From Nostoc piscinale CENA21 (lineage in GTDB: Bacteria > Cyanobacteriota > Cyanobacteriia > Cyanobacteriales > Nostocaceae), in assembly GCF_001298445.1 (NCBI RefSeq), contig NZ_CP012036.1, positions 481,267-545,266 of the forward strand: a stretch of DNA of 64,000 nt, written 5' to 3'. This document shows positions 24,788 through 33,790 of the stretch, piece after piece. Under the pieces are notes generated by a model that saw only the letters and a list, made by a program, of their open reading frames with translations, searched no databases and was not told the DNA's origin. Positions within the stretch are counted from its first letter, which is position 1; each line of letters starts with the position of its first letter. A program made the position numbers and the translations under genes.

Positions 24788-27482
24788 ATTGTCGTTTTTT
24801 TAAATCTACTAGACAAATAGTTGTATCTCGACTACTACTAGCTAGGTAGCGACCATTTGGGCTAAAAGCTAGGGATAATACTCGGTCATGGTGTTCAGAA
24901 AATTCCTTTGATGGTTTAGGCTCTTTTACATCACTCAAATCCCATAAAATGACCCTATTATCATTGCCAGCAGTAGCCAACATTTCTGCTGTAGGATGAA
25001 ACACAACACATCGAACACGTTTATAATGTCCATTGATTTCAGAATTTCCTAACAATTCACGGATAAGTTGCCATTTCCCCTCTTTTAACCCCCACAAATA
25101 AATTTTATTATCTTCACAACCACTCGCTAAAATATCAGCATTGGGGCTAAATGCTACTGACCAAACCCAATTTTTATGTTGGTCAAGAGTTTGAAGTGGA
25201 ATATGTGTGCGTTCATGATAATTCCAAAGATGGATTTTATGGTCTTCACCTCCACAAGCAAAGGTTTTACCATCTCTACTAAGTGCAACTGACCAGATAC
25301 GATTAGCATATCCTTCTAACTTACGGTTAGATAATTCCCATCTTGTGTCTTCCTGATACCAAAATAAGACAGTGCGTCCATCACCACCACTTACTAAAAG
25401 TTTGGGATTATGAGACTGGGGACAAAATGCTAAACTCCTAATTGAATGTTCATGACCCTCCAATGTGTCTATCCAGTTGTTTTTAGAGAAACTCCATAGC
25501 TTAATTTTATGCTCACTCTCTCCATTTAAATTATTATCTATACATCCAACAGCGAGAATATTTCCATCTTGATTAAATGCTAGTGTCCGTACTTGACTAA
25601 TTTCTGTTTTAAGGTCAAGTTCCTTGATCTCGCGATCATTAGCATAAGGATGCAATAAGTGTAATTTTCCATTTTCTCCTCCAATAGCTAAAATCTTTTG
25701 GGTACTATGATAAGCAATACATCGTAATACTGCCTGTGGATGTACAATCCAACTTGCATCTTTATTCCTATTTCTCTGTTCTATATGCGAGAGCCTGATA
25801 TGCCCATCCTGACTGCCACTAGCAATACAATCATTACTAATAAAGGTCATACAAGATATTTTGCTAACATTTAAAGTACTGGTATGAGCATAACTATGAT
25901 TAATTTTTATAACCTTGATATTTTCATCTCCTCCAATTGCTAAAGTATTCCCATCAGGACTAAAAGCTACTGATAATATACGTTTTGTTTCATTTATTTC
26001 ATAAATAAGGTTAGGCTCCGTCTTATTATCTGATGAGGTGTTAGTTGTAATTTCATACACCCTGACACTACCATCTTCTGCTCCCCAAGCTAACATTTCT
26101 TTTTCTTTATTAGGTTGGTTATCTTTCCTAAAAGCAACTGACCAAATCTGACTTTTTCTTTCATTATGAAAAAAACATAGTTCTAAAGTCTTTGTATTAT
26201 GAACTCGAATTGAACCATGAGCATCACCTGTAGCAAAATAACTACCATCAGCATTAAAAGCAATGGAATGAATGCAACCTAATGGTTGAGAAAATTTAGA
26301 GTTTTTCAGGTCAGAATCCCTAAAATCTACTCCTGTTAAAATAGCTTCTGTTAAATCAGCATTCCAAATTGCAATATTTGATAGATCAAAGTAACTAAAA
26401 TTTTTCTTTATGTTGAGTTTAATTAATAAATTTAAAATATTGCCAACCGCATACTTTTCTGATAATTGTTCATCATTCTCATCTTTTTGTAAATTCTTAA
26501 TTATATTGATTAGATAATCAGCAAGCGTTAATCCATCTCTTTGAATTAGAGTTTGCAATCTCTTTTTAAGAGAATCTAAATCATCTAAATTTAAATGTTC
26601 TAGTATTTTCAAAATCGAATAATTTTTTAAGATATTTAATCTCTTTTCTTTAATTTCTTCAAGAATAACATTAATAATTATTTCCGAAAAATAATTAAAG
26701 AATTTTTCCGTTAAAACAAATGCAGTTTGATAACTATATTCTTGTGCAAAAATTAATTCTTCTTGTACTAAACTACCTATTATTATTAAATCATCTTTGC
26801 TAATATCTTGTTTATGAGTAGCCTCAAGTCCAATTTGATAAACTATGTGCTTTGCCTGATCATTTAATTTCTCGAAGCATTCTAATAAATCATCATAGAT
26901 AATTTTGCAAATGTGAGCTTGAAATTCCTCTCGTTCTTTATCACATACATTTTCACCACATACAGTTGTTCTTTTTTTACCAAATACAATTTCTGCATTA
27001 CCAAATTTTTCTTTTATTTCTGATGAAAAGGATTTATATGTTTCTACGTCAACAATAAAGCATTTTCCAGGTTCTGCATTTGCTTCTAACCGATAAGCAG
27101 TGATGATACTGTAACCTGTCAAACTCTCTCCATCATAGTTCATCACAAATTCGCCAGTTGCAGCACCGATGCGGAACAATCTTTTTGTAAATTTTTTGTT
27201 TGTGCCAACGTTATGTAATTTAGTTTTCCTATGAACAGCTTCGGCAAATTTATAAGCATCATTAGCATCATCGAAGAAAATAACACGATTATCTCCTTTT
27301 TTGTCGTAAATTTTATATTCAGTAGTACCTATTTCTGTTAAACTATCATCAATAAAACTCTGAATCTCCTCGTTGAGAGTTGGCACATAATTTAAGCCCC
27401 AATCTTGTTGCAAATTTTTTACCATATCACTGTATTCAAAAAGGTCAATTTCAACTACGGTTTTTTTAACAGATTTGTTCAT
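24771..27482 (-). CDS. Nucleotide-cyclase-like domain fused to pentapeptide and WD40 repeats
   Basis: A 903-residue frame, truncated by a frameshift; 1068 residues if restored. Residues 1-175 resemble a class III nucleotide cyclase: VVEIDLFEYSDM (metal Asp13), KGDNRVIFFDDANDAYKFAE (second Asp64), FRIGAATGEFVM, LTGYSIITAYRLEANAEPG. The Asn of the usual NxxxR is replaced (IITAYR) while Arg is kept. Residues about 190-360 are helical, then YFDLSNIAIWNADLTEAILT is a pentapeptide linker as seen in Nostoc NB-ARC/WD40 proteins, then 11 WD40 repeats. No NACHT or NB-ARC ATPase is present. The membrane protein at 27541-28113 lies 58 bases upstream on the same strand, giving a Pycsar-like cyclase-effector pair. 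The function is inferred. Confidence 0.7.
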   Translation of the reverse strand: MNKSVKKTVVEIDLFEYSDMVKNLQQDWGLNYVPTLNEEIQSFIDDSLTEIGTTEYKIYDKKGDNRVIFFDDANDAYKFAEAVHRKTKLHNVGTNKKFTKRLFRIGAATGEFVMNYDGESLTGYSIITAYRLEANAEPGKCFIVDVETYKSFSSEIKEKFGNAEIVFGKKRTTVCGENVCDKEREEFQAHICKIIYDDLLECFEKLNDQAKHIVYQIGLEATHKQDISKDDLIIIGSLVQEELIFAQEYSYQTAFVLTEKFFNYFSEIIINVILEEIKEKRLNILKNYSILKILEHLNLDDLDSLKKRLQTLIQRDGLTLADYLINIIKNLQKDENDEQLSEKYAVGNILNLLIKLNIKKNFSYFDLSNIAIWNADLTEAILTGVDFRDSDLKNSKFSQPLGCIHSIAFNADGSYFATGDAHGSIRVHNTKTLELCFFHNERKSQIWSVAFRKDNQPNKEKEMLAWGAEDGSVRVYEITTNTSSDNKTEPNLIYEINETKRILSVAFSPDGNTLAIGGDENIKVIKINHSYAHTSTLNVSKISCMTFISNDCIASGSQDGHIRLSHIEQRNRNKDASWIVHPQAVLRCIAYHSTQKILAIGGENGKLHLLHPYANDREIKELDLKTEISQVRTLAFNQDGNILAVGCIDNNLNGESEHKIKLWSFSKNNWIDTLEGHEHSIRSLAFCPQSHNPKLLVSGGDGRTVLFWYQEDTRWELSNRKLEGYANRIWSVALSRDGKTFACGGEDHKIHLWNYHERTHIPLQTLDQHKNWVWSVAFSPNADILASGCEDNKIYLWGLKEGKWQLIRELLGNSEINGHYKRVRCVVFHPTAEMLATAGNDNRVILWDLSDVKEPKPSKEFSEHHDRVLSLAFSPNGRYLASSSRDTTICLVDLKKRQYDSTG

Positions 27483-27540
27483 GGTTTATTAGGAAAATAA
27501 TAGTAGGTTTTGGGGTCGAGTATTTTTCTCAAAATTCTAT

Positions 27541-28113
27541 TTATAATGTTCTATAAATTGCTAGGCTAACTAAAAGTAAACAAGGAATCATTAAAATAGA
27601 GATAATTAAAAGGTAAACTGCATAGGTGAATATTCTAAATTTTAGAAACGTAATTCTAGCATTAATAGTAATTTGGCTGGCTATATCTTTGTATTCTTTT
27701 TTAAAAGGATCAAGCATAGTGTTGTCAAAATAATAATTATTTAATGCTGCTAATAACCTTTGAGAGTTATATTTTTGTAAATCGCCAAAAAAATAAAAGT
27801 TATCTGTATCTTTAATTGCAGATGTAGAATTTCTTTCAGGCATTGTTTGTACCCATAGCAGCCGCTCTAAATTCGTTTTAGGAATAAATGAAAGCGAACA
27901 GATTAGGGCAGAAATGCAAAGCAGAGATGTTGTTAATAATAATCCAATACGTAAGGAGTTTGGAAGTGTTTCTACTGTAGCTAAAACGGTGATGGTTGCG
28001 GTCATCCCAGCACCCGAAAAAGCAAGTAAAACAGCATTCTTGGCTTCTGCAAATTTTAGCCACTCATTAACATTCTGAAAAATAACTAGTAGTTTATTGG
28101 TAATTTCATCCAT
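27541..28113 (-). CDS. Membrane protein resembling Pycsar-type TM effectors (DUF5706/SLATT-like)
   Basis: A 190-residue protein with two N-terminal helices (about 26-47, AVLLAFSGAGMTATITVLAT, and 56-77, IGLLLTTSLLCISALICSLS), a soluble middle of about 80 residues and one C-terminal helix (about 163-187, VYLLIISILMIPCLLLVSLA). The stretch NEWLKFAEAKNAVLLAF before helix 1 resembles the W-x-FAE-x-KN pattern of membrane effectors in Pycsar and related antiphage systems. It is the first gene of an operon with the cyclase-like WD40 protein. In those systems a cyclic nucleotide made on infection triggers membrane disruption. Assignment rests on topology, this motif and the partner; a SLATT or unrelated membrane protein remains possible. 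Confidence 0.6.
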   Translation of the reverse strand: MDEITNKLLVIFQNVNEWLKFAEAKNAVLLAFSGAGMTATITVLATVETLPNSLRIGLLLTTSLLCISALICSLSFIPKTNLERLLWVQTMPERNSTSAIKDTDNFYFFGDLQKYNSQRLLAALNNYYFDNTMLDPFKKEYKDIASQITINARITFLKFRIFTYAVYLLIISILMIPCLLLVSLAIYRTL

Positions 28114-28686
28114 AAAATATTTGCTTGTTTAATTTATTGATTATATTTATAGGATTATGTTTTATGTCTATAGTTAAAATGACCTACAAATGATTTATTT
28201 ATATATAGCAATCTCATTTGATTTACGAACTTACTATTCAAGAGAAGAAACAGGACAAAGAGGTGTTTGTATATCTTATGCAGATTACTATATTGATGAC
28301 AAATTTTGCAGAAGTGTTAAAAAACACTCCACAGATGCTAAGAGCTATAGAATAGCCATAACTGAACTGTATTTATTTGATATTCAAGAAACACGTAATA
28401 AATAGCATTATAAACTATAAATCTCGAAATCATGTTGCAATCAACAAGAGCAATAGTAGTAAATCTGTGATTTTTAAGCGATATTTAAAAAATATGAAAA
28501 AATATGAAAATTCAAGAAAAAAATTTGTATTTTGCATTGTAGAAAAGTTGCGAAAAATTCACAAATCTCAAATACTATAAGAAACAAGATAATATATTCT
28601 AAAAAGAATCTTTAATTTTTTACATATTTATAGAGAAGCAAAATTTTGCTTCTCTACCAATCAAATCTTGTCAACGACTAAACCAT
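28114..28686. other. Very AT-rich intergenic region upstream of the cyclase/effector operon
   Basis: About 570 bases with low GC. The frame at 28190-28405 (71 codons, MIYLYIAISFDLRTYYSREE...) and an overlapping one at 28377-28580 have no ribosome-binding site, no family and AT-driven composition, so they are not called. The region should contain the operon promoter close to 28114. AGAGAAGCAAAATTTTGCTTCTC at 28632-28654 is a perfect hairpin, probably the terminator of the MFS gene. Confidence 0.45.
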
Positions 28687-29946
28687 TTAACTCACGTCAA
28701 CATTATTCAACGAAAAGGCATCTTCACCTCGACCAATAGCAAAGCGCAAGGAACTAGTGAGATTTTTGTTGGATAAGGTGAGGAAAATTAGTAGTGCTAA
28801 AAAAGTGAGTGCAGCACTATAACCAAACATATTACGATAGCCAACAAACTCACTGACATAGCCAAAAATCGGAGCCGCGATCGCAATTCCTAAATCCAAT
28901 CCAGCCAGACAAATAGCAAAAATTCGCCCCCGTTCTTGGGGTAGTGAACGGTCTGCCATCATGGTAGCCATCATCGAAAATATTGTTCCACCACCGCAAC
29001 CTTCAGCGATCGCAGAGATTAAGAAAGCATTGGTGCTGTTAGCTTGCCATAATAATGCACAAGCTAAAGTATAAGCCGCAATCCCAAAGGTAATAAACAA
29101 ACCGCGACCGAAGCGATCGCTGGCTCGACCAGCCAACACTCTGATGATAAAACTAGAGATGGCTGAAACTGTAAAAAACCAACCACCATTAAAATTTACT
29201 TCCGTAGATTTAATAAATAACGACACAAAGATATGCACAGCACCGATAGATGTACCCACTAGCAACATCACTACAGCCGGAACTTTCACCCTTGAACTAG
29301 TCAATATTTGCCAAAAATTAATGTTTTGGCGTTCCAATTGGGATTGTGCATTGAATGGTGGATTGATGACTTGTGATGCACATAATAGTCCAATGACTGC
29401 GATGGTGGCTGTAAACAAAAATAAACGTGCGTAGCCAGAAGTTTCTTGTAAATATCCACCAATTGCTGGCCCAATGGCTAAACCAATGGGGCCAGTTAAA
29501 CTCATATAACTAATAACTTCACCACGAATAGCCATAGGTGCTAAATCAGCCACCAAAGCACTGTAGCCAGTGCTAAATGCTGCAATGCTAATTCCATGAA
29601 AAATCCGTAGGAAGAATAATATAGGAATGGACGTAAATACTAAATAACCAAAAGGTGCGATCGCCGCTACTGTGAGTCCAATCAATAAAACCAGTTTACG
29701 CCCACGCTGATCGGCTAGTTTGCCCAGCATCGGACGAAACAGCAATAACCCAATGGCAAAGCCACCCATAACTATGCCAATTTCTTGCTTACTACCACCT
29801 ACATCTTGAATGTATAGCGGTAGCGTCGGTAAAAAAGCAGCAGTGCTTGACCAGAATAACAAACCTGCTGTAAACAAAATCAGCAGGTTGCGCCGGAGTT
29901 CGGCATTAAATGTATTAAAGGCTTTCAAGGGAGATGCAAAGAACAC
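28687..29946 (-). CDS. MFS transporter
   Basis: A 419-residue inner-membrane transporter with twelve predicted helices. The loop between helices 2 and 3 reads GKLADQRGRKLVLLIG, the MFS signature, and a related GRASDRFGRGLFITFG follows helix 8, as expected from the two-fold repeat. Substrate cannot be read from the sequence; relatives act as drug or metabolite exporters. It is a single gene, ending near a hairpin at 28632-28654. Confidence 0.9.
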   Translation of the reverse strand: MFFASPLKAFNTFNAELRRNLLILFTAGLLFWSSTAAFLPTLPLYIQDVGGSKQEIGIVMGGFAIGLLLFRPMLGKLADQRGRKLVLLIGLTVAAIAPFGYLVFTSIPILFFLRIFHGISIAAFSTGYSALVADLAPMAIRGEVISYMSLTGPIGLAIGPAIGGYLQETSGYARLFLFTATIAVIGLLCASQVINPPFNAQSQLERQNINFWQILTSSRVKVPAVVMLLVGTSIGAVHIFVSLFIKSTEVNFNGGWFFTVSAISSFIIRVLAGRASDRFGRGLFITFGIAAYTLACALLWQANSTNAFLISAIAEGCGGGTIFSMMATMMADRSLPQERGRIFAICLAGLDLGIAIAAPIFGYVSEFVGYRNMFGYSAALTFLALLIFLTLSNKNLTSSLRFAIGRGEDAFSLNNVDVS

Positions 29947-30202
29947 TAACTATTATTGTTCTAATATTTTTACGTGAGTTAAAATTTTTTTGCCACCACT
30001 TCCCGTATCCGATCAGATATCAAAGCACATTAATACAAGCATGATAGTATTAAAGCAGAAGCAAGTAGGTTGGGTGAAGGCGCATAGAGATAGTGAAGAC
30101 AAAACAGTAAATCCATATCGTGCCTTCACCCAACACCAAATCATGTTTTTTAGATGAGTTCTTCTATAAAGAAAATAATTGCAGCGTTAATTTTATTCAG
30201 CA

Positions 30203-30766
30203 TTATGCGAACACTACATCTTCATAAAGTTCCGCCATTGTTGCCTCAAAATTAATACTTTTGAGTTGAAAAGTTTTGTCTTGGAATGTGTATGTCTGTA
30301 GAACCCAAAAACCATCATCATTCAACCGAAAACATTCAATTCGCTGACGTTTCGTATTAATTAAAATATATTCTTTTAAGCTTTCTATTGCTTGATAATC
30401 AGCGAATTTATCGCCTCTGTCAAATGCTTCAGTCAAGTCAGATAAAACTTCAACAATTAAACAGGGAAATCTTTTATATACAGGTGTTTCTTTGTCTCTG
30501 GAATCGCCAGTTACCATGACATCAGGATAGTAATATCGATTCAAAGATTCAATTCGAGCTTTCATGTCAGCAATGTAAACCCGGCAACCAGAACCGCGCA
30601 CATGATTTCGCAAAAGTGTGGCAAGATTGAGAGCAACAGTAATATGAGGATCACTGGCTCCAGCCATTGTGTAAATGTAGCCATCGATATACTCGTGTTT
30701 AATGGAGCTTGTTTCCTCCATTTGTAAGTATTCTTCAGGTGAAATGTAATTAGGTGAGGCTATCAT
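30203..30766 (-). CDS. Uma2 family (DUF820) putative endonuclease
   Basis: A 187-residue protein of the large cyanobacterial Uma2/DUF820 family with a restriction-endonuclease-like fold: SPEEYLQMEETSSIKHEYID, DPHITVALNLATLLRNHVRG, YYPDVMVTGDSRDKE (the PD of the PD-(D/E)xK core), CLIVEVLSDLTEAFDRGDKF (the ExL motif) and YQAIESLKEYILINTKRQRI. Members are present in dozens of copies per Nostoc genome and their role is unclear; the fold is nuclease-like. No partner gene here. Confidence 0.9.
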   Translation of the reverse strand: MIASPNYISPEEYLQMEETSSIKHEYIDGYIYTMAGASDPHITVALNLATLLRNHVRGSGCRVYIADMKARIESLNRYYYPDVMVTGDSRDKETPVYKRFPCLIVEVLSDLTEAFDRGDKFADYQAIESLKEYILINTKRQRIECFRLNDDGFWVLQTYTFQDKTFQLKSINFEATMAELYEDVVFA

Positions 30767-30894
30767 AATCAGTTAAAAGGTAAAAAGAAAAGCCTACTAT
30801 AGCCGTCCTATTTGATATGTGAACAACAGAGACAAGGGAGAAAGATGTTTGTAAATCATTTAGGATTACTATATTAACTTTAATTACCTATTAA

Positions 30895-31914
30895 TCAAGT
30901 AGGGTTATTTTTATTTTCAACTACTTCCCGCACTCGATAAATAGGTCGCCCTTGAGATTCATGGTAGGTACGCATCAGCAACTCTGCCAACAGACCAAAG
31001 CAAAATAGTTGTACACCAGTTACTAATAACAATACCGCCAAAATCAACAACGGGCGATTGCCAATCATTTCACCCATTGCTAACTTCAGAAAAGTTAAAT
31101 ACATTCCTATTCCCACACCCAAAACCATTGAACTCAAACCCAATAACCCAAAAACGTGCATTGGGCGGGTGAGGAATTTTTTCATAAACAAAATAGTTAA
31201 CAAATCCATCAACACGCGAAAAGTCCGGGATATACCGTACTTACTCCGACCAAATCGTCTGGCGTGGTGACGTACAGGCATTTCGGTAATTCTTGCCCCT
31301 TCAATATATGCCAGTGCTGGCAAAAATCGGTGCAGTTCGCCGTAGAGATTCATATCTGCTACCAATTCTGAGCGATAGGCTTTGAGGGAACAGCCATAGT
31401 CATGAATATAAACGCTAGTAGTACGACGAATCAGCCAGTTCGCAATTTTAGAAGGAAGTAAACGATTTACCGCACCATCTTGCCGTTTTTGCCGCCAACC
31501 GCTAACTAAATCATAGCCTTCATCCAACTTAGCTAATAACATCGGGATATCAGCCGGATCATTTTGCAAGTCAGCATCTAAAGTGACAACGGCTTTACCC
31601 ACCGCATAGTTAAACCCAGCAGACATCGCTGCGGTTTGTCCGTAATTGCGCCGCAGAATTACCGCCTTTAAATCACTGCGAATTTGCGCTTGTTGTTTGA
31701 GAAATTCTGCCGAACCATCTGTAGAACCATCATCAACACAGATGATTTCATAACTAATTTGACTATCAGATAAAGTAGATGCGATCGCCTCGATTAAATG
31801 TGGTAAACTCTCTACCTCATCACGCACCGGCACCACCACCGACACCGCAGGTACATTTGCAGAAATCGCCTGATTTTCCTCACTCATTCTCTCTGGAATC
31901 AACCCACTCCTCAT
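30895..31914 (-). CDS. Family 2 glycosyltransferase with two C-terminal membrane helices
   Basis: A 339-residue DPM1/GtrB-type GT-A transferase. The catalytic domain carries SVVVPVRDEVESLPHLIEAI, IICVDDGSTDGSAEF, the metal-binding DADLQNDPADIPML (DxD) and VSGWRQKRQDGAVNRLLPS; two hydrophobic helices (VFGLLGLSSMVLGVGIGMYL and PLLILAVLLLVTGVQLFCFG) follow. Such enzymes load a sugar onto undecaprenyl or dolichyl phosphate for envelope polysaccharides. ATG 31887 (MSEENQAIS) is an alternative start nine residues in. It lies 14 bases downstream of the NlpC/P60 gene and may be co-transcribed. Confidence 0.88.
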   Translation of the reverse strand: MRSGLIPERMSEENQAISANVPAVSVVVPVRDEVESLPHLIEAIASTLSDSQISYEIICVDDGSTDGSAEFLKQQAQIRSDLKAVILRRNYGQTAAMSAGFNYAVGKAVVTLDADLQNDPADIPMLLAKLDEGYDLVSGWRQKRQDGAVNRLLPSKIANWLIRRTTSVYIHDYGCSLKAYRSELVADMNLYGELHRFLPALAYIEGARITEMPVRHHARRFGRSKYGISRTFRVLMDLLTILFMKKFLTRPMHVFGLLGLSSMVLGVGIGMYLTFLKLAMGEMIGNRPLLILAVLLLVTGVQLFCFGLLAELLMRTYHESQGRPIYRVREVVENKNNPT

Positions 31915-31928
31915 AACTCTCTGCGTCC

Positions 31929-32633
31929 TCAGCGCCTCTGTGGTTCGTAACTTTGCACAACTCGGCCAGCACCGCGTAGTTGCTGATAATATGACCGACT
32001 CACCGCATCTCCCTGTTCCGAGAGAATATCAATTCCTATACCATTACGTCCTTGTGCTTTACCTGAACTATGGATATAAGCACCATCGCCTAAATACAGT
32101 CCGACATGGGTAGCTTTTTCTGGTGTGCCGAAAAATATTAAATCCCCTGGTTCTAATTCCGTTAACTTAACTGGTTGGACAAAAGCTTCTTGCTGATAAG
32201 CGTCTCTTGGTAGCCAAATTCCCACCGAGACAAACGCCGCCTGCATCAAGCCGGAACAGTCATAATTTGGCCCCACTGTCCCACCCCAAAGATACTCATT
32301 AGATTGCTCCATAGCTTTTTGGGTGAAAGCAATCACCTGGGGAAGTAATTTTTTAATTTCAGTTTCCGCCCATGTTGTAGCTTGATACTGTACAGTAGCA
32401 GGTTGTAATAAACCCAAATCTGCCAACGCCACCCAGCCTGGATAATCATCCTCACATAAATACACCTCTACTGCTTGCCCTTGATGATTTGATGTTACCT
32501 GTAAATGTCGCCCAACAGCAGCTTGAGTTGCCAAACGCGTACACTCAGGAGAATCATATAAGTTGAGGTTAGCGAGACACTGATATTCAGATGCGGTGAA
32601 ATTGAGGATTTGGGATTCTGAATTAGAGAGCAT
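31929..32633 (-). CDS. NlpC/P60 cell-wall peptidase
   Basis: A 234-residue protein with an N-terminal SH3b-like domain (YQCLANLNLYDSPECTRLAT, QGQAVEVYLCEDDYPGW) and a C-terminal NlpC/P60 cysteine peptidase with GPNYDCSGLMQAAFVS (catalytic Cys), ATHVGLYLGDGAYIHSSG (catalytic His). The layout and length match the gamma-D-glutamyl-L-diamino acid endopeptidases characterised from Nostoc and Anabaena that cut peptidoglycan stem peptides. There is no signal peptide, suggesting a recycling role. Its start is only six bases from the divergent start of the beta-lactamase-like gene. Confidence 0.92.
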   Translation of the reverse strand: MLSNSESQILNFTASEYQCLANLNLYDSPECTRLATQAAVGRHLQVTSNHQGQAVEVYLCEDDYPGWVALADLGLLQPATVQYQATTWAETEIKKLLPQVIAFTQKAMEQSNEYLWGGTVGPNYDCSGLMQAAFVSVGIWLPRDAYQQEAFVQPVKLTELEPGDLIFFGTPEKATHVGLYLGDGAYIHSSGKAQGRNGIGIDILSEQGDAVSRSYYQQLRGAGRVVQSYEPQRR

Positions 32634-32639
32634 TATTCA

Positions 32640-33578
32640 ATGGTTTTCTTTAGAAAAGACGAACAACTAGAAAATTTGGGTAATGGCATTTTAGAAGCAA
32701 CTTGGGCAACATTTCCGACATTAGCCCAAAATCAAATTGCTTTGACTTGGATTGTCTATGATCCGCCAGCACCTGTAAATACTGGTGGCGCTTTAACTCC
32801 CGATGCCTTTTGGAATCACCCAGTCCGTGGTTTTACGTATCGCGGTGTAGAACGGATTTATCCCGCGAGTGTGGTTAAGTTATTTTACTTGGTAGCAGTG
32901 AATGAATGGTTAGAAAAAGGCATGATCCAAACCTCGAAGGAATTGGAGCGAGCCTTGGGCGATATGATAATTGATTCTAGTAATGATGCAACAAGTTTAG
33001 TTGTAGATATTTTGACTGGTACTACTTCCGGGCCAGAGTTACCACCAGGGCCTTTTGAAACTTGGAAGCAACAACGCCATATTGTTAACCGCTACTACCA
33101 GTCTTTGGGTTGGGAAGAAATGGAGACAATAAATGTTTGTCAAAAAACTTGGGGTGATGGCCCTTATGGCCGGGAACGCGCCTTTTATGGGGAGATGTTT
33201 GATAATCGCAATATGTTGACGACCCATGCGATCGCGCGTTTACTACATAGTATCGTGGGTGGGGTTGCAGTTTCGAGTGGGCGATCGCAAGCCATGATGA
33301 ATCTACTCAAACGCAGTACCAACCCCGAAGATTTACCTAAAGATGTTGAAGAAGACCAAATCACAGGCTTTATCGGTGGTGGTTTACCGCAAAATTCTCA
33401 AATTTGGTCAAAAGCGGGTTGGACAAGTCAGGTTCGTCACGATGCAGCGTATATCGAAATTCCTGAACAACGTCCTTATTTACTAGTTGTGTTTACTGAA
33501 GGTAAAGCCAACGCCAAAAGCCGCGAAATTCTCCCCTTTGTCTCAAAACTAATTGCCGAAGCCATTAGCAATCTTTAA
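32640..33578 (+). CDS. Serine hydrolase, class A beta-lactamase-like
   Basis: A 312-residue protein with the penicillin-recognising fold: YPASVVKLFYLVAVNEW contains SxxK, IDSSNDATSLVVDIL fits the SxN motif, and SKAGWTSQVRHD takes the place of KTG. No signal peptide is obvious, so it is probably not a secreted lactamase; it may be a D-Ala peptidase or a hydrolase for peptidoglycan fragments. Pairing with the NlpC/P60 peptidase supports a cell-wall recycling role (inference). Confidence 0.85.
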   Translation: MVFFRKDEQLENLGNGILEATWATFPTLAQNQIALTWIVYDPPAPVNTGGALTPDAFWNHPVRGFTYRGVERIYPASVVKLFYLVAVNEWLEKGMIQTSKELERALGDMIIDSSNDATSLVVDILTGTTSGPELPPGPFETWKQQRHIVNRYYQSLGWEEMETINVCQKTWGDGPYGRERAFYGEMFDNRNMLTTHAIARLLHSIVGGVAVSSGRSQAMMNLLKRSTNPEDLPKDVEEDQITGFIGGGLPQNSQIWSKAGWTSQVRHDAAYIEIPEQRPYLLVVFTEGKANAKSREILPFVSKLIAEAISNL

Positions 33579-33790
33579 AGTTTCTAGCAGCCTTGAATTA
33601 ATCACCAACCATTCATTCCCTACTCCCCATTTCCTAAAACTTAATTTTTTCATATCTCGCCTCCACTACCTACGTCGTTTTCAGGATGTAGGAAATAAAT
33701 TTGTGAGTTAAAGTCTAGCCATTGCCGAATTTTGCGGAGTATAACCGTAAAATTCAGGATTTTGACGGCAATATTCTGTTAGGAGTGAAT

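Noticed and set aside
24771..27482. Ordinary adenylate cyclase of the CyaA/CyaB1 type
   Set aside because: The Asn of the NxxxR motif is replaced and the domain is at the N-terminus of a WD40 protein next to an effector-like gene, unlike the housekeeping Anabaena cyclases.
28190..28580. Two overlapping AT-rich frames upstream of the cyclase/effector operon
   Set aside because: No ribosome-binding site, no family, composition driven by AT bias; kept only as a remark in the intergenic entry.
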